Below, in pieces: positions 16,110 through 17,767 of a stretch of DNA of 17,767 bases. The notes beneath the pieces are model-generated. The model saw nothing but the letters and a program-made list of their open reading frames with translations, was not told where the DNA came from and did not search any database. The position numbers and the translations under genes were made by a program. Numbering within the stretch: the stretch's first letter is position 1; each line of letters opens with the position of its first letter. The DNA comes from JBAXLO01 sp037134755 (GTDB taxonomy: Bacteria; Bacteroidota; Bacteroidia; Bacteroidales; JACABE01). The stretch is from the NCBI GenBank assembly GCA_037134755.1, contig JBAXLO010000079.1, forward strand, positions 1-17,767, read 5' to 3'.

Positions 16110-16403
16110 TATAACTAATATACCTTACACAATTTTCTTCGCAAACTATCTAGTTATGTTGATATGATATGTTTAGGTGATAGATTTTAACCCACATCTC
16201 AGCTCAGGAGAGTCTGAAGTGTTAAATATTAGTTAAATAAGAGCTAAAAGGGATTATTTTAAGTGATTCATCAGGTATACCATTTTATGACACACAGATA
16301 ATAAGCATTTGTGTATTTTTGTATTTGTGGAATTGTAAAATGCAATCCTATCTCAGCCATTGACAATTAATATTACAGGTTTAAATTTGCGGCTTTTTTT
16401 AAG
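16110..16403. other. Intergenic region before the transposase remnant
   Basis: About 290 bp of AT-rich sequence with no gene I can support. The left terminal inverted repeat of the insertion sequence should lie here, but its partner is beyond the window, so I could not identify it. A short GGCTT / AAGCC hairpin lies near 16390-16405. Confidence 0.5.
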
Positions 16404-17767
16404 CCATTTATCAAATATTGTAAGACAACTAAGACACGCTATAGTATTTATAGTTTGTGTAAAAATTACCGTGATGGTTCAAGAATATTACATTGATCAA
16501 TAATAAATTTTGGAAAATTAGATGAGCTTCCTACATTGGAGCAGAAGAAGTTACTAGAAATTCATATTGAAGAGTTAATGAAAAATGGAGGCAATACTTT
16601 AGCTTTAAATACAGTTAGTCCTAAAATATAAGAGTTGGCACAGCATTATTACAGAGAGGTAATAAAAAGAGACGATATGATTTAAAGCACAACAGTTTAT
16701 TGGAACAGGAAACAGTTTTTATAAATACTAAAAAGAAAAAAGATGCACATGAGATAGGAGCAGAATGGTTGTGTTTGCAACCTATCCGACAACTAGGGAT
16801 TAGTGATTTCTTGAAGAGTAAGCACTGGTGTGAAGATAAAATAAACTTAGCACTGACACATATTCATAAGTCGAGCAGTATATCCGGCCTCAGAACTTAA
16901 GCCGTATCCTGGATAAAAGACAACTCAGCAGTATGTGAGTTGATAGGCTTTGATAAGAATAAAGTCACAAAAGATTTATTGTACGGTATAATCAAAAGAT
17001 TATTTTAACTAAAAGAGTCATTAGAACAATTTTTATCTAAGCATACCAATGAATTGTTTGACTTGCAGGATACGATTATACTATATGATTAAACCCAAAT
17101 TACGCATTAGAATAAATTTCATATATATTTTAAATATAATCAATCATTTAATGCATTTATTTTCTAATGCGTAGCATTAGAGAATAATATTGGTTATTTA
17201 ATTGGCATCTTGATATTTGTAATGACATTTTAATATCTTAATGCGTAATCTGGGTTAAACCAATACTTATTTTGTTTGAAGGAGAGATGAATCAAAACGA
17301 GATCGCACGCTTTGGCAGGAGTAAGGAAAGCGATTTGATGCTTAGCTTATTGTTTTAGTGGTAGTTGTTACCAGGAAGGCTTTTTGAAATACTGCAATAT
17401 TTTTGAAAGCAATACGGCAGATAACACTAAATTAGAAATTATGATTAAGGATCTAAGCTCGCCTACTTCTGTTCAGTATCGCAAGCTTATAGTTGGGATG
17501 GATGTAGGAATTGCTACAGATGATAACACCAAATTACTCAGAGCAAAAGGATATGACGATCTTTGTGTCTCACGTTCTAATTTGAAAGCTTATGAAGCAG
17601 ATACCAGTTGTGTTACTGTTATGATAAAAGATAAAAAACTAAAGCCAAGAGAACTATTGAAAGTTAGAGTAGAAAATGATAATGTTCATTATTTATGGTT
17701 AAGATTCATGCAAAAGCATTAAAAGAAAGAAGTATGAATCGTCTTTTTGCAGAAAGGTTTGAACAAG
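16404..17767 (+). pseudogene. Decayed IS1634-like (IS4-type DDE) transposase, 3' end beyond window
   Basis: Reading across frames recovers one colinear transposase. The N terminus is KTTKTRYSIYSLCKNYRDG, then FGKLDELPTLEQKKLLEIHI (interrupted by TGA 16494-16496 and TAA 16629-16631). After a frameshift near 16670 comes YDLKHNSLLEQETVFINT, then EIGAEWLCLQPIRQLGISDF (stop 16898-16900), AVSWIKDNSAVCELIGFDKN (stop 17006-17008) and TNELFDLQDTIILYD. After the inserted element: TNTYF, EGEMNQNEIARFGRSKE, then two more shifts to EGFLKYCNIFESNTADNTKL and IVGMDVGIATDDN. A last shift near 17710 gives ALKERSMNRLFAERFEQ at the window edge. The first two DDE aspartates are recognisable (LYD at 17087-17089 and GMDVGIA). 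With at least five in-frame stops and several frameshifts it cannot encode an active enzyme. The short open stretches at 16700-16900 and 17384-17722 are fragments of it, not genes. Confidence 0.9.
17093..17255. mobile_element. 163-bp MITE-like element inserted in the transposase pseudogene
   Basis: The ends are ACCCAAATTACGCATTA (17093-17109) and the inverted TAATGCGTAATCTGGGT (17239-17255), which match at 16 of 17 positions. The element is flanked by TAA on both sides (17090-17092, 17256-17258), so a 3-bp target duplication is likely. If the ends are trimmed to CCCA, the same junction reads as a 5-bp TTAAA duplication. Removing the element and one TAA rejoins LYD-*-TNTYF of the interrupted transposase, which fixes the boundaries. 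It has no coding capacity. In the middle, CTAATGC-GTA-GCATTAG (17164-17180) is a hairpin built from the same GCATTA core as the termini. The ACCC ends recall IS982-family termini, from memory only. Confidence 0.85.

Noticed and set aside
16700..16900. Independent 66-aa gene with a TTG start
   Set aside because: Its translation is an internal piece of the IS1634-like transposase, colinear with the fragments on either side.
17384..17722. Independent 112-aa gene
   Set aside because: It contains the transposase segments FESNTADN and VGMDVGIATDDN and starts at a TTG inside the same pseudogene; it continues in another frame past 17722.

Overview
The window is AT-rich chromosomal DNA that almost certainly comes from a member of the Bacteroidota. 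Evidence for this: several genes sit behind the phylum-typical promoter (TTTG, about 20 bp, TAnnTTTG); start codons lack Shine-Dalgarno sequences; the tRNA gene has no encoded CCA; a PorZ-type component of the type IX secretion system (T9SS) is present; and the large surface protein ends in a 'KHRNSIETWS' plus EF-hand-like module that I know mainly from Bacteroidota.

Layout. 1-278: the end of a tandem array of 41-bp hairpin units, then a perfect 12-bp-arm REP-like palindrome. 279-977 (-): an unrecognised 232-aa protein. 1345-6420 (-): a three-gene cluster transcribed porZ, GT-C glycosyltransferase, recO, with gaps of 30 and 12 bp. 6601-6674 (+): tRNA-Arg(CCG). 6902-7100: a second, unrelated 41-bp-period repeat array. 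7392-10790 (+): a 1132-aa secreted beta-helix/FN3/Ig-like/dockerin-like protein. 10944-12228 (+): thioredoxin and a DUF58 protein. 12372-14180 (+): a lipoprotein with an OmpA-like segment and TPR repeats, closed by a perfect palindromic terminator. 14382-16052 (+): an OmpA-family outer-membrane protein with four coiled-coil repeats, also closed by a strong terminator. 16404-end (+): a decayed IS1634-like transposase that carries a 163-bp MITE-like insertion.

How the genes fit together. Most of the window concerns the cell envelope. PorZ belongs to the T9SS attachment complex, which transfers exported proteins to anionic LPS. Its probable operon partner is an integral-membrane GT-C transferase that could modify an envelope glycan; this link is inferred from adjacency only. 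The TPR lipoprotein and the OmpA protein are likely peptidoglycan- or outer-membrane-associated. RecO (recombination repair), thioredoxin and the DUF58 protein are housekeeping.

I did not find a clear new enzymatic system. The least explained sequence is the non-coding structure: the two 41-bp hairpin arrays, the REP palindrome, and the MITE whose central hairpin reuses the core of its own terminal repeats.
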